From NCBI RefSeq assembly GCF_007655135.1, contig NC_045129.1, positions 8,432,001 through 8,496,000 of the forward strand: a stretch of DNA of 64,000 nucleotides. Reading direction: 5' to 3'. How positions within the stretch are numbered: the stretch's first letter is position 1; each line of letters opens with the position of its first letter. Source of the DNA: Punica granatum. Its lineage: Eukaryota > Streptophyta > Magnoliopsida > Myrtales > Lythraceae. The notes under the pieces are model-generated. The model made no database searches, had not been told where the DNA came from, and saw only the letters and a list, made by a program, of their open reading frames with translations. Positions 11,556 to 23,566 of this stretch are shown piece after piece. The position numbers and the translations under genes were made by a program.

Positions 11556-13010
11556 ATCTTGTTTGGTACGTGAGAATAGAGTGGAGAATGAACTCTATAT
11601 AGTAAAATGTAATGGTATTGAGTGAAGAATGGTGATTTTTTGTTAAAACAATATATATGATACTTGCACATGGAATAGTATGAAATGAGGAAATGATTAT
11701 TCCTTATCTTTTAGGAGGGAATGTTCATTCTATTCCTTAATAGATTTATTTTTTTGATCAATCCATGTATATATTTTATCAGTAATGTTTTATAAAATTT
11801 TTTATTAATCCATATATATATTTTTTAAAATTTTTAATTTATTTACCTAAATATAAAAGTTTTATTTCAATTCGCTACCAATTTAAATAGTGTTTTTGAT
11901 GAAATGCATGGTTACTCTAACCTATTGACAATCCTCGCTTGGATTGGTCACGGTCAAGATGCTTTAATTGATTTCGAAGACCACTTAAAGTTAGCGGTGT
12001 TCTCAATGATTTTTTTAAGCTAATTCAAACAAGAATTTCTTCCAACTAAACTTTTACTTATTTTTGCATTTGTGTCCTTTTTATATTCATTACATATACT
12101 ATGAAGATGGATTTTGATCTTTTCTCTTGCATTCATGTATGCTAGTTGAGATAAATTAATATTATAATTTTCAAATAAATTTGTACCGAATAAAAATTAC
12201 AATAATTATAATATTTTGTATTTATAGGTTTGTTGTATTATTATAATATGGTGCATCTTTTCAACACTATAATGTACCCAATAAATTTTTTGCTTTTTAT
12301 TTCTAAATAAAAGAATCCTCATAATATTCGAGTACATCCTTACTTAATATTATGTGTAAAGAAGATATGGGGATCAAATGAAATATATTGCAATAAGGAT
12401 AAGTTACAATAGTAAAATATAAAAAAATGAGATACTTCATGCAAAAGAATTAACTAGAATTATATAGTGGAAATTTTATGTGTAATAAAAATAGATATGG
12501 TATAATTATATCTATAAAGTATGAATTAATATTTTAATCTTTACAAAATTAATTATATTTTTTTACATATAATTTTCTCCTTTCTATTTAAATACCGTTT
12601 AATCACTATATTTGATATTTCATATAAACTTTTGTCCTTTTATGCTATTGTTATCATATCATCCAGTTAAGTTTCTCAATTTTTTCCTTCCATGTCTATT
12701 TGTTTATTAAACTAAGACAATTTGAAATTTAAAGTGTTATATCAATTTTTAAAACGCGTCACGCGATAATAATTTGTTAATATTTTATTTTTTCAATATT
12801 AATAATATCATTTATTGCACTTTTGTCAAATAAAAATATTGTTGACAGAGAACTTCTTTTGAGACCTGCGACATCGTGCGGGCCCCTTTCTTATTAAATA
12901 TTAGAGCAAGTGAATATCATTGGCAACTTACATAAGTGAACTTAAATAAGAAATGGAGTGGAATGAATAAGTGTCCATTTCATTCTATTCCGGCATACCA
13001 AATGAGGTCT
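11556..13010. mobile_element. Non-autonomous element with hAT-like ends, about 1.45 kb
   Basis: Imperfect terminal inverted repeats: left AATCTTGTTTGGTACGTGAG then AATAGAGTGGA; right end, reverse complemented, AGACCTCATTTGGTATGCCG then GAATAGAATGA. The shared TTTGGTA...GAATAGA core is typical of plant hAT/MITE ends. The interior is very AT-rich and carries no transposase frame. Exact borders and target duplication could not be determined because the ends are degenerate. Confidence 0.55.
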
Positions 13011-14658
13011 AAAAAGTTATGGGACTGGAGTATTTTGCTATGGACATAGCCTTTGCCTAAATAAACTCCAAGATTTTCTGCAACCTTACATACTCTTAGA
13101 AGGTACATAATTGGAAAATTTGTTTGCAGTTACAAACTCATTGAGAAAGATCTCTTGGGATCTCTAAATTTGATCTTCTTCATATAACTCCTAACTGGTT
13201 AAAATGAATCGAGGGGGCATCTGAACTTTGTTTTATTTATTTTTTCTCTTTTGGCTAATTAGGGGGGGTCAAAACCAAGCATATGATTTCACCAAATATA
13301 TATATATATATATATACATATGAACTTTGAAACCACCGAAGATAAGTCACTCTAGGACGTGAATTACCTTAATGGATCTTTTATTGCTATTTTTTCGATA
13401 GGCAAATAAGGATCAAATATTTCTAAATAAATAAGTCACTTGAATTATTGGGAACTCCAAGAGGAATTTATGGAAAGATAATTAACCTTAAATAATTATT
13501 AAGTTTCATTTTTTTAACTTTTCAAGCTAATTGACTTAAGCATATTTAATGCTATTCAAGTCAATTTTACTATATACCAAGGTTCAAACCCATGTATTGC
13601 ACGTGTTTGTTTCAACAAAATTAATCATAATTTTTAAAATGTATTTACTTTATAAGTATAATGAAAATTTGCAATAATAACTGATTATTTTGAATTACAA
13701 TCCTAATATATTAGACTATTTTTAAATAATTCAGTGCAAGTTTGCTACTAATTCTCCTATTTAATTGCATTGCATATCATTAATATTATTTAGCTTCAAT
13801 ACAACTATGAAGTGCAAACAAATATGAATGGCAAGTATAAAAAATCGATTTTGCAAATATTTTTCTAAAATAATACATATTTAAATTCTCACTTTAAGGA
13901 ATTAAATTTTTAAGTTTTTTTGCAACCCTCATTCGCATAATTAGAGTCTTGTGTTAATTTTTGGAAACGCTGTGAATAGGTAACGATAATTTACTCAACA
14001 CATGTTGAGTATTGATAATATAATACAAATATAAATTGAAGACATCACGTTTAGATATATAAATTCATTTTGCACATTTTTCAAATTATTGAAATCAAAA
14101 TCCTTATTTTCACGTATAACAGTTATTATTGATAAAATTTATTGTAAAATGTAGTCAATTTTACACATGTGATATATCTTTAAGTAGTGTTTTAGTTTCA
14201 GAAATTAAAAATTATTTTTTATTTTTCAATTGCATTAATTCAAAATTATTTATTGAGTAGCATTTATTATTACTCAAGTAAATTTTACATAGATAGATTT
14301 GGAAGTGTGATCGCAGATTCTACAAGTACTTTTCTACTAATTTGTTTTGTCCAATAGGTGATTGTAAAAAAATTTCTACTTATTTTGTGTTTCAAGCGTT
14401 CAATTGATTATTTATCTTAACCTGACAGTAGTCATATGGATACTTTTAAAGTCTAAGCACAGATGTCAAGCATCCATGTTACCATGGATGTATCTATACA
14501 TGTATCAACATGTATGCCGATATATCAATCAGTACATGTACATTTTTTTAAAATTTTATCTTCTTATTATGTGATTTTTTTTTCCTTTTTACTTGTGTAA
14601 CAATTAATGTATCCTATGAATCCAGCTCAATCGTTCATCAACAGAAATGTAGGCACAT
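13011..14658. other. AT-rich spacer
   Basis: Long AT-rich stretch with a TA microsatellite at about 13298-13316. A sequence resembling the CATGTATTGCACGTG ends of widespread plant repeats occurs near 13590-13610. No coding region or RNA gene found. Confidence 0.5.
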
Positions 14659-14915
14659 AATCTTTCCTGGGTTTGTGTTTCATCGGAATTCATAGCGATC
14701 ATCCTTTGATTCGTAATGCAAAAATATGAGGTGAAATATATTTCACTAAGTTAGGGGCAGTAACTCTAATTCCTTTATGAGACAGTAATAAGATTCGGCG
14801 CAACGACCTATGATCAGTCAATCACATGAAAATATTTGCAGCAATTCAAAAGACCCTTGATGCTAATTATAATTTGCAGAGGCAAAAATACCAGCCTAGG
14901 CATATATAATTAAGT
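14659..14915 (+). repeat. Direct duplication, unit 1
   Basis: Starts AATCTTTCCTGGGTTTGTG and ends CATATATAATTAAGT. Matches unit 2 at 15013-15259 in the same orientation, sharing for example TTCACTAAGTTAGGG, CAATCACATGAAAATATT and CAGCAATTCAAAAGA. No recognised function. Confidence 0.85.
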
Positions 14916-15012
14916 GGGTTTTAGCATCATATATCCCATTATTTAACTTTTTCGCAAATTTATTTCATGATTTAAAAAATACATAAGAGGACCATGGTTT
15001 GATTTCTGTTCC

Positions 15013-15259
15013 AAATCTTTTCTGGGTTTGTGTTTCATTGGAATTTATTCATAATGCAAAAATATGAGGGAATATATATAGATTTCACTAAGTTAGGGAC
15101 GATAACTCTAATTCCTTTACGAGATAGTAATGAGATTCGGATCGACCACCCAGGATCGATCAATCACATGAAAATATTCGCAGCAATTCAAAAGAGATTT
15201 TCACCTCAATGCTATATTTTACAGAGGCAAAAATACCAAACTTGGCATATTTAATTAAA
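15013..15259 (+). repeat. Direct duplication, unit 2
   Basis: Second copy of the unit at 14659-14915, offset 354 bp, with small indels and substitutions that break any shared open frame. Indicates an older local duplication. Confidence 0.85.
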
Positions 15260-18230
15260 CATTCATTGTCGTATCTGCTGTAAAATCTCTCTCTTTTAAT
15301 TAATATTTAAAATCACGCATGCACGTATTCACGTATATAAAACACCACCAAAAGCAACATAGGATTCTCCTTGATCGCTCAATTAGTCGACAAATTTCAT
15401 TGGTCGTGTCGTATGTAAGTGGTGCAGGTATTCTGGAGGAGTCTACATGTATACGTAGCCGTAGGTGGTGTGGTACTAGGTATAGAATTAGAGAACAGAC
15501 TTACTTAATTAATTGATTATATCCAGGGGGATTAATCCATGAAAACGGGGAGGAGAAGTGAAAATAAATAATTAATGATAGTGTCTTTATTTAAGGAAAT
15601 CGAGAGAGAGAGAAGGGGGGCCCAGGTGAACGGGGCTGATGTTTCCTCCTTTCTCGGTCGCTTGGTCTCGCACTATCGTCCCATGAACCCTCCTCGTCCT
15701 CATGTTCATGTCTGCCCCTCCTCTCCAATAATAAACCCTAGATAGTTAGGGTTAGGGTTCGTGTTAGCTTAGTGGCTCTCATATCAAGCGGCTAGCTGGG
15801 CTACACTTCTCACTTCGTAGGCGATTTCTCTTGCTTTAATTTTTTTTTTTTACGAGTGTTAATATTATGGTGGTGGGTGGAAACAAGAAAGCATCAATCA
15901 CAATGTAAATCAACATGGAAATTGTAATCTAGATTAACTTGTAGTCAATTATTACCTCGATGATATAAGGTCATGGGATTTGAGCTATAGTTTGAATTCA
16001 AAGGTTAGTTTGACCAATGCTTGCTGAGTTTTTGAAGTTCCATAGAAATATATCTAACGGGTGCAATGCAAACACCATCTAATGTAACTTCCCGTAAATT
16101 CAATTTTATGCTCGACATGGGCGCTTGATCATCCTTGTCATTGATGTTAACTTCCTAATAGAGATATTATAGAGTGAGATGCGTTATTATTTGAAACCAA
16201 AATGTTTCGAGTTTTACATCATGATCAGTGAAACCTTATATTGCTTCTTATTTCTCTTTCTATCTTTCTACTAGGTCTATGGATTTTTTGTAACTAAAAA
16301 AGTAAATTATGATTATCGCTATCATCAACAATCAACGTTGACTCTGTAGAAATCGGAGGAGCTTTTTTAGTCGATTTTCTGTAAGTATATCTATTCTGAA
16401 ATAACCTTGTTAGGGCATCATTTGACCTGCTTTAGTTGCTATCGAAAAATGATCATATTTATGAACATATTATTCTCTATTCTCCTCTATAATGAAAGAT
16501 CGGGACCTAGCTAGAAGGTTATAAGCAATAGCAGTCAGGGCGAGTAACCGCTTATTACCGAACCTTCTTCCTTTTTTTTTTTTGGTGGCTGAAGATCGAA
16601 CCTTCCTCTCATATATATGGCGCACATGAACTTAATTAATTTTGTATTATTATTACAAGAAGTTAGACGTACATATCGATCTAATAAATATACACGTACC
16701 TACACATACTATTAACTACGATTTATCTTTTTCTTTCCCCTTCCTTTTCTTAGAAAACGATCGCCAGTTCGTTAAGAGGAAAAGGGTCAATTAAAGTCAT
16801 TCAGCTACAAATATCGAAAAAATTTACAAAAAGCAACGCATGCGGTTCCGGCAAAAAGCACCGGTCAATATTTGCTCAATCAACGGAAAATGCCCGTATA
16901 TTTTTAGAGCAAACTCAATCAATTTCCTTTTTTTTTTTTTAACTTGATAACAAGTAACCGACTTTGGACTCCCGGACGCTACTTCATTTATGGATCTTCA
17001 AAGAAACCCTTAATCTCAAGGATAACTTTGTCATTAAATAATGATTTGGCACATGTGATGTACATGAAAAAAATAATGTGCCTATGCCTTTTCTCCCTCT
17101 ATTGTATAATATTATACGAGAACACGAAATTTGTGTACATGTCCTTTTCTTTTGGTTTTTCTTTGTTTTGGCTCATCGTCCTTTTCCTTTGGTAGAAACC
17201 CTTAGTCTTACTTTCCGATATTAGCTAAAAAAACAAAGTGTGCAATCACACCCACTTTTACAATTAAGAGGCTCTTCGTTCAATTCGCATTATTGAAACT
17301 AATCGTGCTCTTATTTCTCGCTTTTGATCAATTTAATTTTTTTTATCGGTGATTAAAGAGATTCATGAATTAGTACAAGAAAATAGATTATTTAATAAAC
17401 AAATATGGATAGTCTCACCACGAGAATCAAACTTGAAATGCTTATATTACTAGGCCATAACTTGTGCCACACTACAGTGAACTCCTTTCCCAATCAACTT
17501 AAGATTCTAAGAGATATATATTATATCAAAGTAGATTTCCAAGTCATGCATTAATTCATGTCTTGACGTTTGCAACCTTGTAATTGTATTGATGATTATC
17601 ATAAGAACACTTGCTAATTCGCATAGATCTGTACAAATATGTTGAATAGATACGGCTAGAAATTGATTATAATGTCCATATATATTAGCATAAGATAGTT
17701 CTAGAAGAGCTTGTTTGACAATAGGGATCAAAACGTGGTTATATATAGAGTTGCGTTACATTCAGGTAAAGGGATATTTTAAGTTAATAGGTCAATACTA
17801 GTTTCATTGAGGTCGACAAATGAATAACAGCAAAAATTGCAGTTAAATCTCATTTCTCCAAATTTCCTTTTAGCCAAGTACTTATAAAACGGATTTCCAC
17901 GAAATTACAGAAGCTAGCCGATAGTTTTAACTGAATCAGAGCTACGCCTAGAACTTATTATCTCACGCATCTAAAGTCATTTAAGCTGACCGTCACTTGT
18001 CGATCAAGAACATGCAAGATCGATTTAAGAGGTGGGGCCCTATGCTTTGCATGAGTTTATTAAATGATGATCGTGGGATTAGCAAATAATATCACTCGAG
18101 ATGATCTTCAAAATTATTATTCTCAAATATTACTTACTATTCGTTTAATGTGATATTAGTTTACTCGTATAATACAATAGCAATTTATTGGACATATGGA
18201 TGACGAGAAAAAAACGAAGGCTTGATAGCC
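15260..18230. other. Spacer; telomere-like motif near 15.75 kb
   Basis: At 15.6-15.75 kb there is a GA run (GAGAGAGAGA) and a more GC-rich block rich in CCTCCTC. Near 15732-15760 the sequence reads AAACCCTA, six bases, then TAGGGTTAGGGTT, a short interstitial telomere-like palindrome that can also act as a telo-box. The rest is AT-rich; another SINE-like repeat lies at 17.34-17.48 kb. No gene was recognised. Confidence 0.5.
17340..17478 (-). repeat. Dispersed SINE-like repeat copy
   Basis: Contains AAGAGATTCATGAATTAG, ATAGTCTCACCACGAGAATC and ACTTGTGCCACACTACA in the same order as the other copies of this family. tRNA-like end on the right, so minus orientation. Confidence 0.45.
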
Positions 18231-18645
18231 TTAAGACTACCCTCAATGGGGGTATCTGCAGGGTTTGAGAGACGCCACGTGACGTTGCTTGGGCAGAGAC
18301 CCCCATTGGGGGTCTACATTGCATCCAAGAGACGCATCTCTCTGATGAGAGACGTTTGGGGACCTATCGCGTGGGGTTCACTCGTCCTTTTCTATTTTAT
18401 CTTATTTTTTTAAAAAAAATTGACCGATGGGGTAACGACTAGATTTTGGGCCGTTGAAGCCCAACTGCCAAAATTAAGGTTGTTAATGGCCTTAATTTTT
18501 TTAATTTATATTTAAAAGAAAATTACCTATATAAATACTCCATTTCACATCCAATTTTCCACCCCTACTTCAACTTCACACTCAATTATCAACTCTAACT
18601 CCAATTTCACCCTAAATTTCCTCTTCTCTTCTTTGATAAAAAGAA

Positions 18646-19770
18646 ATGGTCGATCCAAACCAATTGAATCGCTTCAAATATTATATGCCGAACTCGAACT
18701 TCCCTAAAATCCAAATTCCTAACCTTCTGACTCCTCCGACAACCAAAACCGTAATCATCCCAATCACCCACTCCATTCACACCCATATTATCCCCAACAA
18801 TACGCTTTCCCACTAAACCTAGAATTGGATTTGCAAGTTCACCCTCTCAATTTATGGGTCGAATGAGTTCGAGATCTGGAAGCGCCAATATGGAGTCCAG
18901 TCAATCTCCACAGACAAATTCTCCTTTCCATTCACTCAACCTCCCAGCGGTGGCCCCGGTGGCATCGACTCGGATGTTGAAGAAGTTACACCTCAAAATA
19001 GATCCCTCGGTGGTCGCATCAGCCGAAGATGGCAATGAGACGCTAATCAGTGCATGACTAAATATCGGGCAAGATCTTGTGGTCGGGGATGATGAAGTTA
19101 GCGCCACGTTCTGGGAGAGGATCTACCAGTATTGCGTGGAGGGCAACAGCGTGCACTTTTGCATGAAGAACTCTAACTAATTGAAGCAATGGTTCCACAA
19201 GATTCGGACTAACATATCGTCCTTTTGTGGATACTATGCGCAAACTAAGCTTCATAAAGCAAGTGGAGCAAACGATGATAATGTGCCGAATATGGCTCAT
19301 AATTTATACTACACGATTGAAAAGGTCAAATTCAACATGGTGTTAGACAGGAATATTCTCCGCCATGAACTAAAATTTGTAGCCCTTCTAGAATCTTCCA
19401 GTGAAGGTTTATAGTGGACGAAGACAAATGCTTACGATGAATACACAACCTCCTCTAGAAAGCAGTGATGCGGCTAAAAGAAAAATTGCTAAAGGAAAAT
19501 AATCTAAAGGGAAGAAGGCAGTTGGTACTAATCTCGGCGAGGTGGTAGACACTGTCTGTGGTTTGGCTATTGATATAGAGAGTCAATATGGCGAGTTGCA
19601 CAAAATGAAGGAGAAAGAGTTCTAGCTCGGGCGAGAAGAAGTTAGGGCAAATAATATAGAATCTGCCTTGAGACTCATGTCAATTGACACGAGCAATTAT
19701 TCTTCGGACATGCTTGTCATTTATAAGAGGTTGTTAGAGGAAGGTTTGTTGAAGGTTTTTAATAATTAAT
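18646..19770 (+). pseudogene. Harbinger ORF1 (Myb/SANT-like DNA-binding protein) pseudogene
   Basis: Starts at an ATG with MVDPNQLNRFKYYMPN and carries the recognisable ORF1 blocks MGRMSSRSGSANMESSQS, then NETLISA, stop, LNIGQDLVVGDDE, FWERIYQY, stop, LKQWFHKIRTNISSFCGYY and KASGANDDNV, ending KRLLEEGLLKVFNN. The SANT-like helix-turn-helix lies in the TLISA.LNIGQD...FWERI part; it normally recruits the transposase to element ends. At least two stops are in the same frame as the surrounding matches (TGA where Trp is expected, at 19055-19057, and TAA near 19178), plus frameshifts upstream. Not functional. Confidence 0.8.
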
Positions 19771-20062
19771 ATGTTTGTATTGTTTCGGTTGTTACGTTTC
19801 AAGTCATCATTTATGTTTGTAAGCTTATCGCCATAATTTTATGTTTGTAATATTTACCGTTCCAATGAAATTTAAATTTGACTATGTTATGTGTTTTTTC
19901 GAATTGTTAGATAATTTTTAAAAAGTAGCCGTTGGAATATGTCTGTTGAAAAGTAGCAGTTGGAATCCTCTCTATAAAATGATTTCACTCTCATATGCAC
20001 TCACTCACATCCTATCGTCGTCCATTCATATCCCCTTGTCTCTAATTTACATCCTTCGAAAC

Positions 20063-20992
20063 ATGTCTGAAAACCCTAATGATCCCAATAATATGTTCGT
20101 GGATTTGTTGGATTGGATGGAAGATATGTTGAAACATGTTACGGATCCATGCGTCCTTGACCTCCTTCAAAAGATGTAGTAGGACGGCTCTGGTGAAAGC
20201 TCTTCCTCCAGACCGAAAAGGAAGACAATCGACAGAGATCGCGAAGTAGGTCATAAGCAGCTTATGTAGGACTACTTCGTTGACGAGCCGATGTACTTTG
20301 CCGAGACATTCCGGCTACTTTTAGAGTGAGGAAGCAACTGTTCATTCGAATTGTAAACGTCATCTCAAGTGCTGATCAATTTTTCTAGTAGAGAAGAGAT
20401 GTCGTAGGTAAAGCATATCTCTCTTAGCCACAAAAATGCACCACAACCATGCGTATTTTTTTGGCCTATGGAGTAGGTTATGACGCCATTGACGAATATC
20501 TCTGGCTAGCAGAGAGCGCTGCGAGCAAATGCCTCTACAAGTTTTAGGAACGCATTATCTCGGTTTTCGGTCCTCATTACTTGCATCGGCCTAATGAAGA
20601 AGATGTCCAACACCTATTACGGATTGGAGCATCACGCGGTTTCCTAGGCATGATAGGCAACATTGACTGCATGCATTGGGAGTGAAAAAATTGCCCGAAG
20701 GTATGGCGCGGTATGTATAGGAGTCACCACGGAGTTCCAACTTTAATACTTGAAGAGGTAGTGTACCTGACCTCTGGATATGACATTCATTTTTTGGTGT
20801 TGTCAGATCCAATAATGACATCAACATTTTAAACCGATCACTGGTTCTTGATGATGTGTCAGAAGGTCGTGCTTCCGAGGTAAAACTATACTATCAATGG
20901 CACCAATTATACCTTGGGATATTATTTGACATATGGTATATATCCCGACTGGTTAATGTTCGTGAAATCAATCACTCGACCTGAAGGAAAGA
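20063..20992 (+). pseudogene. PIF/Harbinger transposase pseudogene
   Basis: Begins MSENPNDPNNMFVDLLDWMEDML and continues with KRKTIDRDREVGHKQLM, CLYKF, ERIISVFGPHYLHRPNEEDV, GMIGNIDCMHWE, NCPKVWRGMYRSHHGVPTLI and, after a frame change, [19 protein letters not shown], blocks typical of plant Harbinger transposases. The GNIDCMHW block contains the first Asp of the DDE triad. In-frame stops replace expected Gln or Trp codons several times (for example TAG TAG near 20386 and TGA in HWE.KNCP near 20683). The C-terminal part, including the last catalytic Glu, is in or beyond the N gap. Confidence 0.85.
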
Positions 20993-21092
20993 NNNNNNNN
21001 NNNNNNNNNNNNNNNNNNNNNNNNNNNNNNNNNNNNNNNNNNNNNNNNNNNNNNNNNNNNNNNNNNNNNNNNNNNNNNNNNNNNNNNNNNNN
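20993..21092. other. Assembly gap, 100 N
   Basis: Exactly 100 N, a conventional placeholder for a gap of unknown size. It joins the Harbinger transposase on the left to an internal part of a MITE on the right, so both are truncated by the gap rather than necessarily in the genome. Confidence 0.98.
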
Positions 21093-21226
21093 GTTGTTGT
21101 GAAAAAAGAGTGGTATAAATAAACCCACCCTTTAGGCTTTAACTTTGTATAAATTATTTTGTTTCGTTGTTTGTAAAATTAAATTAAAGTAGAATTTTAA
21201 AATCGTACTTTGAAACCGAACAGGCC
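21093..21226 (-). mobile_element. Partial MITE, family A (GGCCTG-TTTGGTTTC type)
   Basis: The reverse complement begins GGCCTGTTCGGTTTCAAAGT and continues with ACAAAATAATTTATACAAAG and TTTATACCACTCTTTTTTC, matching the complete copy at 43721-43951. Only the terminal half next to 21226 is present; the other half is in the gap. Confidence 0.7.
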
Positions 21227-22470
21227 TTTAATATTCTCAAACTAAATCGTACATGAACATGATATATTTATATTAACAAATCACGATAATAAGAAAAATA
21301 TTACTGCACCGTAGCGATGCCACCTGATCTTAAATACGATAGAAGTTCCTCATTCATAAAGGGCGTATGAATTATTTCCTATAGGATCTGAAATCAACCC
21401 ATTTTTTTAATATGTATTAAAAACTTATCATGTCCATATGCTAATTCGTTATGGGACTGAGACACGGTCGGATTTTAATGCCGACTTCTTTTCATTCGTT
21501 CGGATACGTTCCGGTGGGTATACTTCTGTCTTTGATGGGACAATAAAATACTAGGTGACTAGGACAAACCTTGAAGATGTATGTTCATGTCTTAAAGTAA
21601 GGTAGTTAACTGCATTGAGTAGCCGACGATTTTGTCTCAAGTTTGAAGACATTTTCAGCGGAGAGTGATTGACTTTTCTTTTAATTTTTCAAAGCATAGT
21701 TAATGAGAAGCATTTACTCTTAATTTTGGTCCTTATCCTAGGGCTATATTTTTTATTCAATTTCTTACCATAATTATTATTGTTTTCTGTGGATGGTAGA
21801 CCGCAAAATGGGAAGCATGCGGAAATATCATAATTGACACCAAAGTGGAAGGAAGGGAATGATTTCAATCACTGGTCACTGTAGATTGGACCAAACAAGG
21901 TAAATGAAAAGGTCACAATTTAAAATTTTTTACCATTTCTTTCTCGGACAACAATCCCTTGGCCTTCTTTGAGGATAAATCATGTGATGATCTCATGGCC
22001 CAAAAGACCCAAGGGACCATCCGGCAAGGGAAGGGAGAAATTTTCTTTCTTTTTCTAGTCATGATTACCATATGAAATTATATGCGCAGTAATTTCATCA
22101 CTAAGGGTAATTATTATATCTGAATCCCAAGGCGATCCTTAACCAAATTCGAGCAATATTTACATATATAAGGAAATTAGCAGGATTTTTTTATTCGACC
22201 GAAATCATTAATTATAATAATCTTTCCATCGAGAAATTCCTTTTCCTAAAAATAATTTCAGTTCCCCTTTTCTAAGTAGAGGAAGCGTATAATGTGTCGT
22301 ATAATTGAATTATTCAGTCGATGGAAAACAGAAAACATGTTTGAAAATAATAGATGAAGCTTTACCTCCGTAGTTTTCAATCTTTTTATTAGATGAGGAA
22401 AACGGAAAAGAGAAAACTAGGAACAATGAGAACAGATTTTTGGTTGGGCCAGAGAAAAGAAGGGCTATAG
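21227..22470. other. Spacer downstream of the truncated kinase exons
   Basis: AT-rich sequence in which the remaining exons of the kinase gene (minus strand) would be expected. I searched for the glycine-rich loop, HRD and DFG blocks in the reverse frames and saw none. No transposon ends recognised. Confidence 0.55.
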
Positions 22471-22479
22471 AACTCTTAC

Positions 22480-23566
22480 CGGGGCTGAAATTATCGGTAG
22501 CTGCGGACAGCTCTGCCAGGTCGAAATTCCGCCAGGAGGGCTTCTTCGGCACCGGCAGGGCCCCGCAGTCGATCCCGTCCTCGGCGCTCCAGTTCCTCGC
22601 CAGCTTCTTCTTCGTGCCCTTCCTTGAGCCGCCCTCGAGGCTCCCCAGGAAGGCAATGGTCGAGAATTTACGGGAGGACTTCTTCTTCAGCAAGTCGATC
22701 ACGCTCCGCCAGTGCCGCTGGGGCTGAGCAGCAGGGTTTCTGATCGGGGCACCATTCGGAGAGTCGATGATTTTCTCAGTCAAGCGCGAAAAGCTGAAGC
22801 TGCTGCTGCTACTGCTGCTTTGGTCGGAGTCGGAGCTGAGAATCGGAACATCCAGGACTCCTCTCGGGGAGTACGATTCATCCTTTTCGGGTTCGTTCCG
22901 CAGCTCCGTTTCAGGATTTTGTCGAGTTTCTCCTTTCTCTGCGGAAAACATATGCTCCGTTTGATTTTACAATTAAAATCACAAAAATTTTACGTTTTAA
23001 CTTTAACTCGACATATTACATAATCATTGGTTCTTTTTCAGAATTAAAATCAAAGTTACTTTTAACTCTGAAACCATACACACCGTCAAAGTCCGAGGAA
23101 TTGAGAGCTGTTTGGTTTCCGAGACTCCAGAAGGAAAACAGAGAACTCGAAAGAAGACGGAGAAAAAGTGATATTTCAGAGAACTTTCATGAAAAATGAC
23201 AAAAAAACATAGAAACATGAAGAAACTCCAGATTAATGGTTGGTTGCCCAGAAAACTAAGGATGGTAGAGGCCATTGTCCTATTACTCAATCCAATCAAA
23301 CTGGAAATGAACATTCCAAGATGCAGTTTTCTTTCCATGAACCCAACTACTCATTTGAGCAAGAAAACGGGGAAAACAGCTCATCGCCCTGGAAAATTTT
23401 GAAAACTAGAAGGCTGCAAGCCCAAGGATTCCAAGGAGCCAAACAGGAGCCTTTGAGCTCCTCTGTTTCTCTTCCATTTTCACAGAGCCCACACAGACAG
23501 AACAAAACCACCATCAGGCTCAAAACCAGAAGGGAAAAAACCAAAACCATTACCTTCCTCAGGCAT
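22480..23566 (-). pseudogene. Receptor-like cytoplasmic kinase (class VI-like), first two coding exons only
   Basis: Exon 2 (22938-22480) encodes a Ser-rich N-terminal region with SYSPRGVLD, SDSDQSSSSS, HWRSVIDLLKKKSSRKF and ends PSWRNFDLAELSAATDNFSPG followed by a GTAAGAG donor. These blocks match RLCK class VI kinases, where the next exon starts the kinase glycine loop in the same phase. An upstream exon (23566-23554) can supply the start: ATGCCTGAGGAAG then GTAATGG donor, which joins in frame to the acceptor TTTTCCGCAG at 22948-22939 to give MPEEEKGETRQNPE. An alternative start is the ATG at 22949-22951 inside the intron. No kinase domain is found in the next 1.4 kb or beyond on this strand, so the gene seems to be truncated, or its remaining exons have been displaced or lie in the gap. 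Confidence 0.7.
22951..23084 (-). mobile_element. MITE, family B copy 3 (in kinase intron)
   Basis: Reverse complement begins GGTGTGTATGGTTTCAGAGT and shares AGTAACTTTGATTTT and AAAATTTTTGTGATTTTAA with copies at 40213-40380 and 45974-46146, with an internal deletion of a few tens of bases. It ends 12 bp before the proposed splice acceptor of kinase exon 2. Confidence 0.7.

Larger units (their letters stand above)
18234..20992 (+). mobile_element. PIF/Harbinger DNA transposon, decayed, right end lost in gap
   Basis: Left end near 18234 reads AGACTACCCTCAATGGGGGT, directly after TTA, the usual Harbinger target. It is followed by the two genes characteristic of the superfamily on the plus strand: an ORF1 encoding a Myb/SANT- and NAM-associated-type DNA-binding protein, then a DDE transposase. 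Both contain stops. The element runs into the 100-N gap and its right end is not visible; sequence right after the gap belongs to a different MITE. Confidence 0.82.

Noticed and set aside
16944..17195. 83-codon open frame with hydrophobic C-terminus
   Set aside because: AT-rich random-like sequence whose hydrophobicity follows from T-rich codons; no family recognised.
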